In this document: piece after piece, positions 31,104-40,009 of the stretch
How the letters are laid out: each line of letters opens with the position of its first letter
How positions within the stretch are numbered: the first letter of the stretch is position 1
Assembly: GCF_003259935.1 (NCBI RefSeq)
Contig: NZ_QLMH01000004.1
Span: 124,001 to 188,000 of the forward strand
Length of the DNA stretch: 64,000 nt
DNA from: Paranoxybacillus vitaminiphilus
Lineage (GTDB): Bacteria; Bacillota; Bacilli; Bacillales; Anoxybacillaceae
Reading direction: 5' to 3'
Notes under the pieces: generated by a model
What the model saw: only the letters and a program-made list of their open reading frames with translations
What the model was told of the DNA's origin: nothing
The model's database searches: none
Program-made: the position numbers and the translations under genes

Positions 31104-31111
31104 ATTTTTTG

Positions 31112-31169
31112 TTGCACTTTTATTAAAAAACGAATATTATAATATATGATTTAAAAAATGTTCGTTTTT
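31112..31169 (+). promoter_or_regulatory. Promoter with paired PurBoxes upstream of the purine permease
   Basis: TTGCAC (31112-31117), 17 bases, TATTAT (31135-31140). AAAAACGAATATT (31126-31138) and, inverted, AATGTTCGTTTTT (31157-31169) fit the PurBox AWWWCCGAACWWT at about 11 and 12 of 13 positions. Two facing boxes 16-18 bp apart are the known PurR arrangement, so repression when purines are plentiful is likely. No purine riboswitch was seen. Confidence 0.6.
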
Positions 31170-31180
31170 TGGAGGGTCAC

Positions 31181-32482
31181 ATGTTTAAGCTATCACAATA
31201 TAAGACAAGCACAAAAACAGAAATATTGGCTGGGTTAACGACTTTCTTGACAATGGTATACATCGTCATTGTCAATCCAGTCATCTTATCAGACGCCGGC
31301 GTTCCGTTTGAACAAGTGTTTATGGCAACGATTATCGCTACGATCATTGGAACACTTTGGATGGCGTTGTTTGCCAACTATCCAATCGCCATTGCACCCG
31401 GTATGGGATTAAATGCTTATTTTGCCTACTCCGTTGTCGGCTCACACGGAAATATTTCTTATGAAATTGCGTTCTCAGCTGTATTTGTTGCGGGAATTAT
31501 TTTTATTATCTTATCGTTAACACCGTTTCGCCGCAAACTTATCGAGGCGATTCCGGAGAACTTAAAACATGGAATTACCGCGGGAATTGGACTGTTTATC
31601 GCGTTTATCGGGCTGCGTTTGACAGGAATTATTACGGATCATCCGACAAATCTAGTAGCTTTAGGTGATTTACATTCGCCTTCTGCGATTCTTGCGTTAA
31701 TCGGCTTAGCTGTTACGCTTATTTTGATGTCGCTCCGCATAAACGGTGCTCTCTTTTTCGGAATGATTGTAACAGGAGTTATCGCTTATTTTACTGGACA
31801 GTTAAAGTTTGATAAAGGCTTTGTCTCCATGCCGTCTTTACCTGAAGGTCTCATCATTATCAATCCGCTGACGGCCATCGGCGATGTCGTGCAATATGGA
31901 TTATATGCCGTTGTCTTCTCGTTTTTGCTTGTAACGATTTTTGATACGACAGGAACAATGATTGGTGTCGCGCAGCAGGCCGGTCTTATGAAAGGAAATA
32001 CAATGCCGCGCGCCCGCGAAGCACTTCTAGCTGATTCGATTGCGACAACAGTAGGCGCTATGTTCGGGACAAGCCCGACATCAGCTTACATTGAGTCTTC
32101 TGCCGGTGTAGCAGCTGGAGGACGCACTGGATTAACATCACTGACTGTTGCGGTATTATTTGCGATTTCCGCCTTTTTCGGTCCGCTTGTCGGGGCCGTA
32201 TCCGGAATTTCAGCGATTACCGCACCTGCTTTAATCATTGTCGGCAGTCTCATGATAGGAAGCATCGCACACATTAAATGGAACGAGCTTGACGAAGCAT
32301 TCCCTGCTTTTCTCATTATCTTAAGCATGCCGCTGACATCCAGCATCGCGACAGGGATCGCGCTCGGCTTTATCTCTTATCCATTATTAAAAATCACGCG
32401 CGGAAAATGGCGCGAAGTACACCCGCTCGTCTACTTGTTCGCAGTATTGTTCTTCTATCAACTGGCTTTCCTGCCGCACTAA
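31181..32482 (+). CDS. AzgA/NCS2-type purine permease
   Basis: Integral membrane uptake system for hypoxanthine/guanine or adenine; 433 aa with about a dozen hydrophobic helices. The family marks are LTTFLTMVYIVIVNP at the start, ANYPIAIAPGMGLNAYFAY, and TIFDTTGTMIGV. ATG at 31181 follows GGAGGG; a TTG four codons earlier is less likely. Similar to B. subtilis PbuG and PbuO; I cannot tell which. The PurBoxes upstream fit PurR control. Confidence 0.9.
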   Translation: MFKLSQYKTSTKTEILAGLTTFLTMVYIVIVNPVILSDAGVPFEQVFMATIIATIIGTLWMALFANYPIAIAPGMGLNAYFAYSVVGSHGNISYEIAFSAVFVAGIIFIILSLTPFRRKLIEAIPENLKHGITAGIGLFIAFIGLRLTGIITDHPTNLVALGDLHSPSAILALIGLAVTLILMSLRINGALFFGMIVTGVIAYFTGQLKFDKGFVSMPSLPEGLIIINPLTAIGDVVQYGLYAVVFSFLLVTIFDTTGTMIGVAQQAGLMKGNTMPRAREALLADSIATTVGAMFGTSPTSAYIESSAGVAAGGRTGLTSLTVAVLFAISAFFGPLVGAVSGISAITAPALIIVGSLMIGSIAHIKWNELDEAFPAFLIILSMPLTSSIATGIALGFISYPLLKITRGKWREVHPLVYLFAVLFFYQLAFLPH

Positions 32483-32520
32483 TTTGCAAGTTTTGAGAAG
32501 CAAATAATGACGGCATAAAA

Positions 32521-32633
32521 AAGGAGGCTGTCCCAAAAGCCCAAGGTCAGACCCCGCAACACAATATATAGGGGATAAATGAACGATATATTGTGAAATG
32601 CGCGTGAGGTCAGACCCTTATGAGACAGCCTCT
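32521..32633. repeat. Long-palindrome element, copy 7 (purine permease to ywgA)
   Basis: AAGGAGGCTGTCC/GAGACAGCCTCTT outer arms, AAGGTCAGACCCCGC/GTGAGGTCAGACCCTT inner arms, CACAATATATAG centre. It overlaps the last codons of ywgA and terminates both convergent genes. Confidence 0.85.
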
Positions 32634-33142
32634 TGATTTTTATTTCCTGTGATTTTGTTACGCAAATTTTCGATATATGCATACGCCTGTTCGATTTCTT
32701 CCTCTGTATAGCGCTGTTTACTTTTCAGAGAAAACACTTTTTCTTTCACTTCATCTTTACTTAAATTCTCAAAGTAGAGAATCGTTGATACCAACTCTAA
32801 AAACCGCGAGTTTTGTTTATTCATATCCTGCATGCATTCTTGTAAATGCGGCATTTCAATGTCATAGTGGCTTAAAAACTCTTCACCAGCCTCCGTTAAA
32901 GTATAACGATATTGGAAATAACCGCCCCTTTTCTCTTTCATTTCATTGAGAAATCCAAGGTTACAAAGCTCTTCTATTCTTAGAGTCAATTCCTCGGAAT
33001 ATGGGCCGTAAAAATGGAAACCGAATTTTTCATAAAAAGGAAAGCTCATTTTTTTCGCAATATAAATCATTTTTTGTAATTTTTTTCGTCCAACAATCTC
33101 CCCTGCCATCGCCAAAGCCTTCATAATTTTTGCATGCTCCAT
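32618..33142 (-). CDS. ywgA: YwgA family winged-helix-like protein
   Basis: 174-aa cytoplasmic protein of unknown function. It begins with a helical region (KIMKALAMAGEIVGRKKLQKMIYIAKKM, in parts) that looks like a winged-helix DNA-binding fold, as in PadR/YwgA-like families. ATG at 33142 has GGGGAG six bases upstream. The last residues (EAVS) and the TAA are encoded by the outer arm of a repeat element, so the C-terminus has been rewritten by the insertion. Co-directional with ywfO, 21 bp downstream of it. Confidence 0.85.
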   Translation of the reverse strand: MEHAKIMKALAMAGEIVGRKKLQKMIYIAKKMSFPFYEKFGFHFYGPYSEELTLRIEELCNLGFLNEMKEKRGGYFQYRYTLTEAGEEFLSHYDIEMPHLQECMQDMNKQNSRFLELVSTILYFENLSKDEVKEKVFSLKSKQRYTEEEIEQAYAYIENLRNKITGNKNQEAVS

Positions 33143-33162
33143 TAACAACTCCCCGTCATCTC

Positions 33163-34464
33163 CTAACCCTCTAATATTTCTTTAATTTTTTTCTTTGTCG
33201 CACGCTTCGTCGATAAATCATCAATAAAATCTTGCGGAAAATATAGTTTATGATCGGTCCGCCGCTTCCCCGATATCGCATCGACAATGACAGACTCTCT
33301 TGACAGCTCCCGCAATTCACCATTTGGCATCAGCAAATAAATCGGCAGACGCTCTCCCTCTTCTCCCGGCCGATAAAAGTCATAAGGCAAATCAGACGAT
33401 GAATCAACGACTAAATAATATTCCGGATCAATGCCTGCCTTTTTAAACAGTGCATTCAGTTCCAAAAGCTTCTTCATCTGCTCGTTCGTCGGGCTGAACT
33501 CCACATATTTAAACAGGTTGCGGTTGACAAAACGACGGCATAAATCGCTTAAAATCGGGTCCGTTTCATTTTGCCACTCTTGAAAATAATAGAGAATTAT
33601 CGCCTCATCCAATCTTAAATATTCTTCAAGAGTCACGTTTTCTTGAAATAGGGAATAAAAATGAACAGGTTTTGTCTTAAAAGAATAACCAGCTTCATGG
33701 AGTTTTTTCGCACGGTGCAAAATTTTCGTGAGTATCACTTCAGCGCTTCTTGTGACCGGATGAAAGTATACTTGCCAATACATTTGATAGCGGCTCATAA
33801 TGTAATCTTCTACGGCATGCATTCCGCTCCGTTTAATAACAACTTGGTCTTCGCGCGGACGCATGACGCGCAAAATTCGCTCCATATCAAAATTTCCGTA
33901 ACTGACGCCTGTATAGTAAGCATCGCGAAGCAAATAATCCATGCGATCGGCATCAATTTGACTGGAAATTAAACTGACAACAAGCTTATTTTTATATGTT
34001 TTGGCAATGACTTCGGCAACTTTTTTCGGAAAATCATCGCCCATGCGGCGCAATACTTTATTCACTTCCGTATCGCCTAAAATAATCGCTTGCGTAAAAT
34101 CTTCATGATCGAGATGAAACACTTTTTCAAACGAATGCGAAAATGGACCGTGCCCTAAATCATGCAAAAGCGCCGCGCATAAACATAAAAGCCGTTCACT
34201 ATGATCCCAATGCTCCCGTCCAACAAACACATCGTCAATAATGCGGCGAATGATTTCATAGACGCCAAGCGAATGATTAAATCGGCTATGTTCAGCGCCG
34301 TGGAACGTTAAATAGGTCGTACCAAGCTGCTTAATGCGGCGCAAACGCTGAAATTCTTTCGTCCCTATTAAATCCCAAATAATTTTATCGCGAACATGTA
34401 TGTAACGGTGAACGGGATCTTTAAATACTTTTTCTTCGCTTAATTGTCCGCCTGGATACGCCAT
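33163..34464 (-). CDS. ywfO: HD-domain phosphohydrolase YwfO
   Basis: 433-aa HD-superfamily hydrolase related to dNTP triphosphohydrolases and SAMHD1. The metal-binding motif is seen as HSRFNHSLGVYE, then LLHDLGHGPFSHSFE, and the distal aspartate in SQIDADRMDYLLRD. The C-terminal third is specific to this family. Homologues act on nucleoside triphosphates; the exact substrate is inferred. ATG at 34464 follows GAGGAG. Upstream gene of a two-gene unit with ywgA. Confidence 0.9.
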   Translation of the reverse strand: MAYPGGQLSEEKVFKDPVHRYIHVRDKIIWDLIGTKEFQRLRRIKQLGTTYLTFHGAEHSRFNHSLGVYEIIRRIIDDVFVGREHWDHSERLLCLCAALLHDLGHGPFSHSFEKVFHLDHEDFTQAIILGDTEVNKVLRRMGDDFPKKVAEVIAKTYKNKLVVSLISSQIDADRMDYLLRDAYYTGVSYGNFDMERILRVMRPREDQVVIKRSGMHAVEDYIMSRYQMYWQVYFHPVTRSAEVILTKILHRAKKLHEAGYSFKTKPVHFYSLFQENVTLEEYLRLDEAIILYYFQEWQNETDPILSDLCRRFVNRNLFKYVEFSPTNEQMKKLLELNALFKKAGIDPEYYLVVDSSSDLPYDFYRPGEEGERLPIYLLMPNGELRELSRESVIVDAISGKRRTDHKLYFPQDFIDDLSTKRATKKKIKEILEG

Positions 34465-34566
34465 TTTATCTCCTCTTCCATTTCTAACATGAGTCTATTA
34501 TAAGCGGTTTATTTCGGCAAAAAAATACTTGATTTTTATATACTAGTATTTCCTGAAAATAGAAAC

Positions 34567-34603
34567 AAAAAATCACCTTTCATAACAATGAAGGCGATTT
34601 TTT
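34567..34603 (-). terminator. Terminator of the DUF1450 gene
   Basis: AAAAATCACCTTTCAT/ATGAAGGCGATTTTTTT pair around ACA; on the minus strand the hairpin ends in a run of T. It starts 4 bp after the stop codon. Confidence 0.8.
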
Positions 34604-34606
34604 TCG

Positions 34607-34831
34607 TTATTTTTTAATCTTTTGTGCGATTTTTTCAATTAATTCATCTTCGTTTGCAGCGGAAATCGGACGGTTATTGACAAAAGCAAAAGATTTTTTT
34701 CTTCCCGGACCGCAGTAAGATTGACAACCGATTTGGATTTTCGCGTTCGGATCGAGTTTTTTTAGACGCGGCAAAAGCGTCTTCAAATTCGTCGCTTGAC
34801 AATCATCACACACACGAAACTCGTTTGCCAT
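34607..34831 (-). CDS. DUF1450 (YuzB-like) small cysteine protein
   Basis: 74-aa protein with four conserved cysteines: Cys8 and Cys11 (VCDDCQA), Cys36 and Cys40 (GCQSYCGPG). The layout is ferredoxin/thioredoxin-like and suggests a metal or Fe-S site. Function unknown. GAAAGGATG precedes ATG 34831. Own terminator, so a single-gene transcript. Confidence 0.82.
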   Translation of the reverse strand: MANEFRVCDDCQATNLKTLLPRLKKLDPNAKIQIGCQSYCGPGRKKSFAFVNNRPISAANEDELIEKIAQKIKK

Positions 34832-35216
34832 CGATTTTCATCCTTTCTATAACATTCAGGCGTTTTAACACTAACGTGTATTCTACATCTTCTCGACTGA
34901 CAATGCAAGCTGTTCGATCGGCCTGTTAATGGATTAAAAGTCTCGCAAATTTTTATTTATAAAAAATCTACTAAAAAATAGTATGGGCTTTTTTATTTTT
35001 GTCTATGCTACTACTAATTAAGAAAAGCGAAGGCGCCCCGCCCAGCCCCGCAACGCGCTGGAAGAAAGCTGCCACAGCAAAACGGAAGCGCCGCGGGCTG
35101 CTTAAAGCATCACTTTTCAAGTCATGCTTTCAGCAAGTTTTGAAATGAAGTATTTTCAAGAAGCTAACGGCCGGGCGCTGAAGCTGGACATTTATGAAGA
35201 AAAGGGAGTTGAGAGT
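34832..35216. other. 385-bp gene-free stretch with a degenerate repeat
   Basis: Bases 35018-35105 contain AAAAGCGAAGGCGCC, CAGCCCCGC and AACGGAAGCGCCGCGGGC, a worn relative of the 123-bp repeat's AGCGCC variant at 5512-5632. No convincing small gene was seen. The rsfA promoter must lie here but I could not place it. Confidence 0.5.
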
Positions 35217-35873
35217 ATGAAACAACGACAAGATGCATGGTCAGAAGAAGATGATTTACTATTGGCGGAAACGGTGTTGCGCCACGTGAGAGAAGGAAGC
35301 ACACAGTTGAATGCTTTCGAGGAAGTTGGAGATAAATTAAATCGAACGTCAGCTGCTTGCGGGTTCCGCTGGAACGCAGTGGTTCGCCAGCATTACGAAC
35401 AAGCGCTGCAGCTTGCCAAAAAACAACGAAAACAACGTCAACGAGCGTTTGGCAAAAATCAACCGGTGCGCAAAAAATTACTTTATACACCTCCTGTTCC
35501 GCCATTAGAAGATTTAGAAACACCGGGCGTTTTGCAGCCGGCAACGAACAACGTTGAAGTAAATGACATGTCCATTGACCACGTCATTTCTTTCTTGCAA
35601 ACATTAAAAGGAATGAATACCAATCATGAGGTGCTGCAAAAAGAGAATGAAAGACTGAAAAAAGAAAATGCTGAAATCACGGCAAAAAATGAAGAACTTG
35701 AGAAAAAGATTGCCAAACTGGAAGAAAGCTCTTCAACGATTCAAGAAGACTATGAAACATTGATGAAAATTATGAACCGCGCCCGCAAAATGGTGCTGCT
35801 TGAAGAAGAAGAACGTCCAGCAACGAAATTTAAAATGGATCGAAATGGGAATTTAGAGAAAATTGCCGAATAA
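35217..35873 (+). CDS. rsfA: Forespore transcription regulator RsfA
   Basis: 218-aa regulator that modulates sigma-F dependent genes in the prespore. The N-terminal Myb/SANT-like domain (about 1-60; [29 protein letters not shown]) binds DNA, and a long coiled coil (about 135-195, rich in Glu/Lys heptads) mediates oligomerisation. ATG at 35217 has AAGGGAG 8 bases upstream; the frame's first 31 codons are not coding. Divergent from the DUF1450 gene. Confidence 0.93.
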   Translation: MKQRQDAWSEEDDLLLAETVLRHVREGSTQLNAFEEVGDKLNRTSAACGFRWNAVVRQHYEQALQLAKKQRKQRQRAFGKNQPVRKKLLYTPPVPPLEDLETPGVLQPATNNVEVNDMSIDHVISFLQTLKGMNTNHEVLQKENERLKKENAEITAKNEELEKKIAKLEESSSTIQEDYETLMKIMNRARKMVLLEEEERPATKFKMDRNGNLEKIAE

Positions 35874-35877
35874 AGAA

Positions 35878-35980
35878 AGGAGGCTGACCGACAAGCAAAG
35901 GGCCAGACCCCGCAGCACAATATATAGTACATAAATTGTGAAATGCATGCGAGGTCGGACACTTAAGGGTCAGCCCTTTT
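35878..35980. repeat. Long-palindrome element, copy 8 (rsfA to lipL)
   Basis: AGGAGGCTGACC/GGGTCAGCCCTTTT outer arms, AAAGGGCCAGACCCCGC/GCGAGGTCGGACACTT inner arms. It sits between two convergent genes, 4 bp past rsfA. Confidence 0.85.
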
Positions 35981-36006
35981 GATGATATGTTAATAAACCA
36001 TAGTCT

Positions 36007-36843
36007 TTATAATTGATTAAACACTTTTTCATTCCTTTCCATCATCCGCTGCAAATGATGTTCATACAGCGATAATTCTTCCGCCGTTAATGAGGATGCA
36101 TACAGCTCGCCGCCAAAGGAATGGAGCGTTTCAAGCAATCGCAGCATTAATGTTGGTACGGTAATCGCTTCTTGCAATAATTCCGACAACGATGCCATTG
36201 TTTCCGGAACAATATTCGGGTAGGTGAACTTCGTTTCTTCTCCTTTTAAAGCGCGCTCATAAAACCCGCGAACGACTTCCGCACGGGCTGAGCCGCTGCC
36301 GCTGACGCATAAATAAATTTGCACGGCGACACCGCCGCGAAGGCGCCGCTGTGAAATGCCGGCAAATTTTCTCCCGCTAATGCTCAAATCATAGCTGCCC
36401 GGACAATATGAGCCGGCAATTTCCCGCGCCTCAACGTTCGCTTGATACGGCGCAAGCATATGTTTGACAAGCTCCCACATTGCATCATAGCCGCGGTTAA
36501 TATCGATTCCTTTTTTCGTCTCTGGTAAAATAAGCGATATATTCAATACCCCCTCATCAAGAACGACCGCCAATCCCCCAGAGTTGCGGACAATGACCCG
36601 ATATCCTTGTTCTTCTAAAAAGGACACACCATCATGTAAATATGGAAGCTTCGTATCTTGAATCCCAAGCACAATCGTATTGTGGTGAACCCATGAACGG
36701 ACAACCGCGTCAGACATACCTTGTCCAACCGTTGTGCAAAGCGTATCATCGATCGCAAATGACTGTTTTGCATCAAACATTGGACCGAAATGCGATTGAT
36801 CGATAATCCGCCATTTCGGCTGTTGTAAAAGCTCATTCATCAT
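36007..36843 (-). CDS. lipL: Octanoyl-[GcvH]:protein N-octanoyltransferase LipL
   Basis: Amidotransferase that moves octanoyl from GcvH to E2 subunits in lipoate assembly; 278 aa, BPL/LplA fold. The catalytic cysteine is seen as Cys147 in [12 protein letters not shown], and the lysine [11 protein letters not shown] follows. [18 protein letters not shown] is the conserved substrate-binding core. I chose ATG at 36843, 6 bases after GAGGAG; an adjacent ATG at 36840 is equally possible. Orthologue of B. subtilis YwfL. Confidence 0.94.
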   Translation of the reverse strand: MMNELLQQPKWRIIDQSHFGPMFDAKQSFAIDDTLCTTVGQGMSDAVVRSWVHHNTIVLGIQDTKLPYLHDGVSFLEEQGYRVIVRNSGGLAVVLDEGVLNISLILPETKKGIDINRGYDAMWELVKHMLAPYQANVEAREIAGSYCPGSYDLSISGRKFAGISQRRLRGGVAVQIYLCVSGSGSARAEVVRGFYERALKGEETKFTYPNIVPETMASLSELLQEAITVPTLMLRLLETLHSFGGELYASSLTAEELSLYEHHLQRMMERNEKVFNQL

Positions 36844-36976
36844 CTCTATCTCCTCACACTGCATTTAACGTTCCCATTATATCATAATGACATCAAGAGA
36901 AAATCAACAGGCAAATTTCTTGAAACAATCTAAGATATTAGTTCGTCTAATTTTATAAAACGAAAGGAGAAGAAAG

Positions 36977-37255
36977 ATGAAAACGTTCATTTTTACCGCT
37001 TTTGCTCTATTATTGAGCGCCTCTTTATTTGGCTGCAATCATGCAGAAGATGAAGTACAAAATAATGAGCAAAAACGGGATTTAAACCGTAACATGATTA
37101 TCGTTGACTCTGTCAATGAGCCTTTGCCGCCAGAAGCAAACAATGTTCAATCGCTCCCAAGCAAAAAAGAACCGCAGCAAATTCCTAATGCCAACTTAAA
37201 CGAGCCGATGATTGTGATTACGAAAATGCCTTATTCAGAAACAAAAAGACCTTAA
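36977..37255 (+). CDS. Small lipoprotein of unknown function
   Basis: 92-aa protein with a classic lipoprotein signal: basic start, hydrophobic stretch to about 17 and lipobox LFGC with the modified Cys20. The mature part is hydrophilic, Pro/Asn/Gln-rich and has no recognised domain. GAAAGGAGAAG precedes ATG 36977. No homologue comes to mind. Its place between lipL and pta suggests nothing specific. Confidence 0.8.
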   Translation: MKTFIFTAFALLLSASLFGCNHAEDEVQNNEQKRDLNRNMIIVDSVNEPLPPEANNVQSLPSKKEPQQIPNANLNEPMIVITKMPYSETKRP

Positions 37256-37269
37256 GACATAAATAGAAA

Positions 37270-37297
37270 AACGCTCGGATCGTAACATCCAAGCGTT
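37270..37297. terminator. Bidirectional terminator between the lipoprotein gene and pta
   Basis: AACGCTCGGAT/ATCCAAGCGTT stem with a 6-base loop; on the minus strand it is followed by TTTTTC, serving pta best. Confidence 0.8.
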
Positions 37298-37341
37298 GTT
37301 TGTTTACTATCTTCTCTAGATGGGAAAAGATATTTTCTTCA

Positions 37342-38313
37342 TTACAGAGCCTGGGCAGCCGTAATTAACGCCAGCTTGTACACATCTTCGGCATTGCAAC
37401 CGCGCGATAAGTCATTTACTGGTTGATTTAAGCCTTGTAAAATTGGACCAATCGCTTCAAAGTTTCCTAAGCGCTGCGCAATTTTGTAACCAATGTTGCC
37501 TGCTTCAAGGCTAGGGAAAATAAATACATTTGCATCGCCTTGAATGACGGAATCCGGTGCTTTCTTTTTCGCCACAGAAGGCACGAATGCCGCATCAAAT
37601 TGAAACTCGCCGTCAATGATTAAGTCAGGAGCCTTTTCTTTCGCAAGACGCACCGCTTCAATCACTTTCTCCGTCTCTGGGGATTTTGCTGAACCTTTTG
37701 TTGAAAAGCTTAACATCGCCACACGCGGTTCAATGTCAAACATTTTAGCCGTATTGGCCGTTTCAACGGCAATTTCCGCTAAATCGGCACTGTCAGGGGC
37801 AATGTTGATGGCACAATCCGCAAACACATATTTCTCATCGCCGCGAACCATAATGAATACGCCTGAAGTTCTGCGTACTCCTTCTTTCGTCTTAATGATT
37901 TGCAACGCTGGACGCACTGTGTCCGCCGTCGAATGAGCAGCACCGCTCACTAACCCGTGCGCTTTTCCCATATAAACAAGCATTGTGCCAAAATAGTTCA
38001 CATCAAGCAGCGTTTTTTGTGCATCTTCTTTTGACACTTTTCCTTTGCGGCGCTCAACAAATGCCTCAACAAACTCATCCATCCGCTCATACTGCTTTGG
38101 ATCGATAATTTCTACATTTGAAAGGGCAACACCGATTTCCGCTGCTTTTTTCTCTACTGCTTCTTTGTTGCCAATGACAATCGGACTCAGTATATTTTCG
38201 TTTGCTAAACGGCTTACCGCTGTTAAAATGCGTTCATCTAATCCTTCTGGAAAAACAATTTTGAGGTTTTTCCCGGAAATTTTTTGTTTTAAGACAGAAA
38301 ATAAATCACTCAC
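37342..38313 (-). CDS. pta: Phosphate acetyltransferase
   Basis: Interconverts acetyl-CoA and acetyl-phosphate in overflow metabolism; 323 aa, the short Bacillus-type enzyme without the regulatory N-terminus. Signature segments: VFPEGLDERIL, LVSGAAHSTADTVRPALQ, and SLEAGNIGYKIAQRLG. The start is GTG at 38313, preceded by AGGAGG. Divergent from hemQ. Acetate kinase is not in this window. I could not find a clear cre site. Confidence 0.96.
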   Translation of the reverse strand: MSDLFSVLKQKISGKNLKIVFPEGLDERILTAVSRLANENILSPIVIGNKEAVEKKAAEIGVALSNVEIIDPKQYERMDEFVEAFVERRKGKVSKEDAQKTLLDVNYFGTMLVYMGKAHGLVSGAAHSTADTVRPALQIIKTKEGVRRTSGVFIMVRGDEKYVFADCAINIAPDSADLAEIAVETANTAKMFDIEPRVAMLSFSTKGSAKSPETEKVIEAVRLAKEKAPDLIIDGEFQFDAAFVPSVAKKKAPDSVIQGDANVFIFPSLEAGNIGYKIAQRLGNFEAIGPILQGLNQPVNDLSRGCNAEDVYKLALITAAQAL

Positions 38314-38451
38314 AAAAGTTCCTCCTCAGCATAAATAAAAATCATTCTACCTACTAGGATACCCTGATCGAAGGGAAAATCAACCAAGTTAAGCCCTTAC
38401 AAAAATAGTTTTTTTATTAAAATAATTCAGTCATATCGTTAGCAGTGCAAC

Positions 38452-38480
38452 TTGCAAACACTTGTTGGGTAAACTATGAT
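38452..38480 (+). promoter_or_regulatory. Sigma-A promoter of hemQ
   Basis: TTGCAA (38452-38457), exactly 17 bases, TATGAT (38475-38480), ending 42 bp before the start codon. Confidence 0.6.
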
Positions 38481-38522
38481 ATAGTAAATATGTAAATACA
38501 TAAATATCGGGGTGAAAGTAAA

Positions 38523-39269
38523 ATGAGTGAAGCAGCACAAACGCTTGAAGGTTGGTATTGCCTGCATGATTTCCGTTCTGTCGACTGGTCCGCATGGAAA
38601 ACACTCACAAGCGACGAACGCCAAGCAGCCATTCATGAATTTTTAGCGATAGTCGAAAAATGGCAGGCGACAGAAGACAAAAAAGAAGGAAGCCATGCAA
38701 TTTATACGGTTGTCGGACAAAAAGCCGATTTGATGTTCATGATTCTGCGTCCGACAATGGAAGAGCTAAATGAAATTGAGACTGAACTTAATAAGACAAA
38801 GTTGGCGGAATATTTAATTCCAACTTATTCTTATGTCTCCGTTGTCGAGCTAAGCAACTATCTGCCTTCTGACGGCAGCGATCCATACGAAAATCCAGAA
38901 GTGCGCCGCCGCCTGTTCCCAATTCTGCCAAAAACAAAACATATTTGCTTCTATCCGATGGACAAGCGCCGTCAAGGAAATGATAACTGGTATATGCTTT
39001 CGATGGAAGAACGCCGCAATTTAATGCGCGCCCACGGCATGACAGGCCGCAAATACGCCGGAAAAGTCGTACAAATTATTACCGGTTCTGTCGGTTTTGA
39101 CGATTACGAATGGGGCGTCACACTATTCTCTGATGATGTCTTGCAATTTAAAAAGCTTGTCTACGAAATGCGCTTTGATGAAGTCAGCGCGCGTTACGGC
39201 GAGTTCGGTTCTTTCTTCGTTGGGAATATTTTGCCAAAAGAAAAAGTGGCTTCGTTTTTACATGTATAA
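38523..39269 (+). CDS. hemQ: Coproheme decarboxylase HemQ
   Basis: Last enzyme of the coproporphyrin-dependent haem pathway of Gram-positive bacteria; converts coproheme to haem b with hydrogen peroxide. 248 aa of the chlorite-dismutase-like family. The radical-forming tyrosine is Tyr144 ([11 protein letters not shown]) and the proximal haem ligand is His171 ([12 protein letters not shown]). GTGAAAG lies before ATG 38523. Orthologue of B. subtilis YwfI. Single gene ended by a repeat element. Confidence 0.96.
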   Translation: MSEAAQTLEGWYCLHDFRSVDWSAWKTLTSDERQAAIHEFLAIVEKWQATEDKKEGSHAIYTVVGQKADLMFMILRPTMEELNEIETELNKTKLAEYLIPTYSYVSVVELSNYLPSDGSDPYENPEVRRRLFPILPKTKHICFYPMDKRRQGNDNWYMLSMEERRNLMRAHGMTGRKYAGKVVQIITGSVGFDDYEWGVTLFSDDVLQFKKLVYEMRFDEVSARYGEFGSFFVGNILPKEKVASFLHV

Positions 39270-39277
39270 ATAAAAGA

Positions 39278-39359
39278 CAGGGCTGACCTATCAGTGTCTG
39301 CATTTCACAATATATTTATCGGGTTGTGGGATCTGACACTCTATTTTAGGTCAGCCCTA
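39278..39359. repeat. Long-palindrome element, copy 9 (downstream of hemQ)
   Basis: AGGGCTGACCTATCAGTGTCTG / GATCTGACACT...AGGTCAGCCCT with a CACAATATATT centre, about 82 bp. It starts 9 bp after hemQ and ends in a T-rich run, so it probably terminates it. Confidence 0.8.
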
Positions 39360-39554
39360 TTTTTTTAAATTTTTTTTAAATTTAAGGACAAGCTTCGTTT
39401 TATTGTCATATAACAACGTATTTTCCCATAAATATAAATCAGAAATTTGTTCATAAAAACCTGTTTTTCTTGTCACCATTTTCCACTTCTGCAATAGCCT
39501 ATTAATGTCTAGGAAAAACGTAAAACTATGCGCTTGTAGATAAGAGGTGAGAAA

Positions 39555-39980
39555 ATGGCGGTTGTTGCGTGTACAGAAGAAGATGTAAGACTACTGGCAA
39601 GATTGATGCGGGCCGAGGCGGAAGGTGACGGAAGATTAGGGATGCTCATGGTCGGGAATGTTGGCGTCAACCGCGTCAGGGCGAATTGTCTTGATTTTCG
39701 AGGGATACGTACGATTCCCCAAATGGTATACCAACGTCCAGGTGGCTTTGAGGCGACGCAAAAGGGATATTTTTACCAACGCGCAAGAGAACTAGATATC
39801 CAATTAGCGCGCCAAGTCATCCGTGGCTGGCGCTATCATCCTGCTACTTATTGCCTTTGGTTTTTTAAACCGGACGGAGCCTGTCCGCCGCAATGGTTTA
39901 ATCAATGGAACACTGGACGCTATAAGTCACATTGTTTTTATGCACCGACACAAACAGATTGTCCCGGCGTTTATTCTTAA
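39555..39980 (+). CDS. cwlJ: Spore cortex-lytic hydrolase CwlJ
   Basis: Germination enzyme of the SleB/CwlJ (hydrolase_2) family that degrades spore cortex in response to calcium-dipicolinate; 141 aa. Conserved segments: LLARLMRAEAEGDGRLGMLMVGNVGVNR with the catalytic Glu near residue 21, and a C-terminal CLWFF ... CPPQW region. It has no signal peptide, as expected for a mother-cell protein placed in the coat. AGAGGTGAG precedes ATG. Followed 29 bp later by gerQ, whose product anchors CwlJ. Confidence 0.96.
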   Translation: MAVVACTEEDVRLLARLMRAEAEGDGRLGMLMVGNVGVNRVRANCLDFRGIRTIPQMVYQRPGGFEATQKGYFYQRARELDIQLARQVIRGWRYHPATYCLWFFKPDGACPPQWFNQWNTGRYKSHCFYAPTQTDCPGVYS

Positions 39981-40009
39981 ACTTAAATATTTTGATAGGA
40001 GGTAACCCT

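Noticed and set aside
31012-31180. Purine riboswitch before the permease
   Set aside because: No three-way-junction core was recognisable; the spacer is filled by a repeat element and PurBox-like sequences.
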